From Melioribacteraceae bacterium (GTDB lineage: Bacteria > Bacteroidota > Ignavibacteria > Ignavibacteriales > Melioribacteraceae), in the NCBI GenBank assembly GCA_015494845.1, contig WGAL01000102.1:1-5192 (forward strand): 5,192 nt of DNA, written 5' to 3'. A model generated the notes under the pieces. It searched no databases. It was not told where the DNA came from and saw only the letters and a list, made by a program, of their open reading frames with translations. Made by a program: the position numbers and the translations under genes. Below are positions 3,759 to 5,192 of the stretch, piece after piece (position 1 is the first letter of the stretch; each line of letters starts with the position of its first letter).

Positions 3759-5192
3759 TTGAATAAAGAACGTCGTAAAATAGATTTGCTGATTTCGGAC
3801 GCCGAATTTGTGGTTCTCGATTTTGAAACAACCGGAATGAAACCACCGATTGCGCGGGCGATTGAAATCGGAATGGTAAAAATAAAAAACGGGAAAATTG
3901 CGGAAACATTCGCATCGCTAATTAATCCGTTCGTTCCGGTTCCTTACGGAATAACCGCTTTAACCGGAATTACAAATTCGCATTTGTCCGGCGCTCCCGC
4001 ATTTGAAGATATCGCTTACGATATTGTGAAATTTATAGGCGACGCTCCGGTTGTCGCTCACAACGCAAGTTTCGATTACTCGTTTTTAATTCACGAATTA
4101 ACGCAAAGCGAAATCGAGTTTCCCGAGTTCACCACGATTTGCACGCTTAAAATTGCGCGGAGATTGCACCCCGAGCTAAAATCAAAAAGTCTTGATTCGC
4201 TTAGGAAACATTACAGAATAAATCACAGAAATTTACACCGCGCGCTTTCGGACGCTACGGTTACCGCAAAACTTTTTCTTAAAATGCTAAAAAGACTTGA
4301 GGAAGAAGCGGGCATTCGCACGCTCGACCAACTCGTTAAATATCAAAATTTGCCGAAAAATCAAGGTAAAATAAGAACCGTAAAAAAATCGTTGCTCGGC
4401 GATTTATCGTCCGCGCCGGACGCGCCAGGCGTTTATTTTTGGAAAGACCGCGAGGGGAAAATTATTTACGTAGGCAAAGCGAAATCGCTTAAGAAACGGC
4501 TCAACAGTTATTTTCTTTCAACTGCCGATAGAAAAGCAAAGAAAATAATTCGCAAAGCAAAGCGAATTGAGTTTAAGGAAACAAACACCGAACTAACCGC
4601 GTTGCTTGCTGAAACGAAGTTGATTAAACTGCACAATCCTGAATTTAATTCGCAGTTGAAAAAATTTCCGCAAACGCTTTTCATTAAGATTGATGTAACT
4701 AAAAAATTTCCGCGTCCGCAAATTACAACAAAATTAAAATGCGACGGTTCGGATTACTTCGGACCTTACCGGAACCGCGAGGTTGCTACCGACACTTTGG
4801 AAATAGTAAACAAAGCGTTTAAAATCCGCGAATGCACAGAAAAGGAATTTAAGCGCAAAAAGAAATGCTACTTGGCGGAAATCGAACGATGCCTCGCGCC
4901 GTGCGTTTATCCCGACAAAGAATTATACGAACTCGAAATGAAAAGCGTTTACGAATTTTTATCCGGCGAAAACCAAACGGCGTTAAATATTCTGCTGAAA
5001 AAAATGCAAATTTATTCGAACGCGATGCGCTTTGAGGAAGCCGCGGAATTCAGAGACGCCGCGCAAAGTTTGCTGAACCAACTGAAAAGAAACGCAATTC
5101 TCGCCGAACCGATAAACCGCGCAAAAGCGTTTATTGAAATCAGAAGCGAAAAAGCGAACGACTACATTTTGTTTATCGAAGGCGATTTTTAC
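3759..5192 (+). CDS. DEDDh exonuclease fused to GIY-YIG/UvrC-like nuclease (3' end cut off)
   Basis: The frame runs open for 478 codons to the window edge, so the C-terminus is missing. Numbers count from the TTG at 3759. Residues 15-180 form a DnaQ-type 3'-5' exonuclease: VLDFETTG (Asp 21, Glu 23), HNASFD (Asp 106) and HRALSD (His 160, Asp 165), the full DEDDh set. Residues about 215-295 form a GIY-YIG domain: PGVYFW (Gly 224-Tyr 226), IYVGKA (236-241), Arg 247, and LLAETKLIKLHNPEFN with the metal-binding Glu 285. A UvrC-like middle follows with DYFGPY, then Cys 359, 370, 378 and 382, which mirror the [4Fe-4S] ligands reported in E. coli UvrC. A UVR motif, FEEAAEFRD (425-433), is next. Whether a UvrC RNase H-like domain follows is unseen. 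The architecture matches the exonuclease-UvrC proteins of actinobacteria (Rv2191 type) and relates to Cho. A DNA-repair role is inferred. No in-frame ATG lies before the first catalytic motif; TTG 3759 or TTG 3786 must start it, with weak ribosome sites. Confidence 0.9.
   Translation, partial: MNKERRKIDLLISDAEFVVLDFETTGMKPPIARAIEIGMVKIKNGKIAETFASLINPFVPVPYGITALTGITNSHLSGAPAFEDIAYDIVKFIGDAPVVAHNASFDYSFLIHELTQSEIEFPEFTTICTLKIARRLHPELKSKSLDSLRKHYRINHRNLHRALSDATVTAKLFLKMLKRLEEEAGIRTLDQLVKYQNLPKNQGKIRTVKKSLLGDLSSAPDAPGVYFWKDREGKIIYVGKAKSLKKRLNSYFLSTADRKAKKIIRKAKRIEFKETNTELTALLAETKLIKLHNPEFNSQLKKFPQTLFIKIDVTKKFPRPQITTKLKCDGSDYFGPYRNREVATDTLEIVNKAFKIRECTEKEFKRKKKCYLAEIERCLAPCVYPDKELYELEMKSVYEFLSGENQTALNILLKKMQIYSNAMRFEEAAEFRDAAQSLLNQLKRNAILAEPINRAKAFIEIRSEKANDYILFIEGDFY

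Noticed and set aside
3733..3915. Minus-strand open frame of 60 codons opposite the start of the fusion gene
   Set aside because: It overlaps the exonuclease coding region, whose catalytic motifs prove the plus strand is the coding one.

Overview
The window is chromosomal housekeeping DNA from an AT-rich bacterium. The best guess is a Gram-negative lineage of the FCB group (Ignavibacteria/Chlorobi-like, possibly Fibrobacterota). This rests on the style of the omega subunit, the yicC-gmk-rpoZ gene order, the exonuclease/UvrC-like fusion and an AT-rich background with frequent GCG, CGC and TCG codons. Clear Shine-Dalgarno sites before gdh and rpoZ argue against a typical Bacteroidetes. The placement is an inference and is not certain.

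Layout. On the minus strand, read right to left, are yicC (3293-2418), gmk (2412-1849) and rpoZ (1848-1552). They are packed with gaps of 5 and 0 bases and end in a hairpin terminator at about 1500-1531, so they form a compact operon. Next on the same strand comes a separately transcribed glutamate dehydrogenase gene (1372-86). It has its own candidate promoter near 1460-1488 and a UUCG-loop terminator at 26-53. On the plus strand, divergent from yicC, a long open frame starts near 3759 and runs off the right edge. It encodes a DnaQ-type DEDDh exonuclease fused to a GIY-YIG nuclease and UvrC-like middle region, including a UvrC-style four-cysteine motif and a UVR motif.

The 465-base divergent intergenic region (3294-3758) holds no convincing gene. 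It contains AT-rich inverted repeats near yicC and a GC-rich composite inverted-repeat element (about 3461-3606) that looks like an interspersed REP/MITE-type unit. It also holds a three-copy 8-bp tandem repeat and a candidate promoter for the exonuclease gene.

Functionally, the yicC-gmk-rpoZ operon joins an RNA-turnover endoribonuclease, the GMP kinase needed for GTP and dGTP supply, and the omega subunit of RNA polymerase. The dehydrogenase links ammonium to 2-oxoglutarate metabolism. The fusion protein probably belongs to DNA repair. The initiation codons of gdh, yicC and the fusion gene need care: the longest open frames of gdh and yicC begin at TTG and GTG, but internal ATGs with better ribosome sites are preferred, while the fusion gene has only non-ATG candidates. 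I saw no tRNA, rRNA, CRISPR array or transposase gene. No previously undescribed multi-gene system is evident; the fusion protein and the GC-rich repeat are the items most worth a second look.
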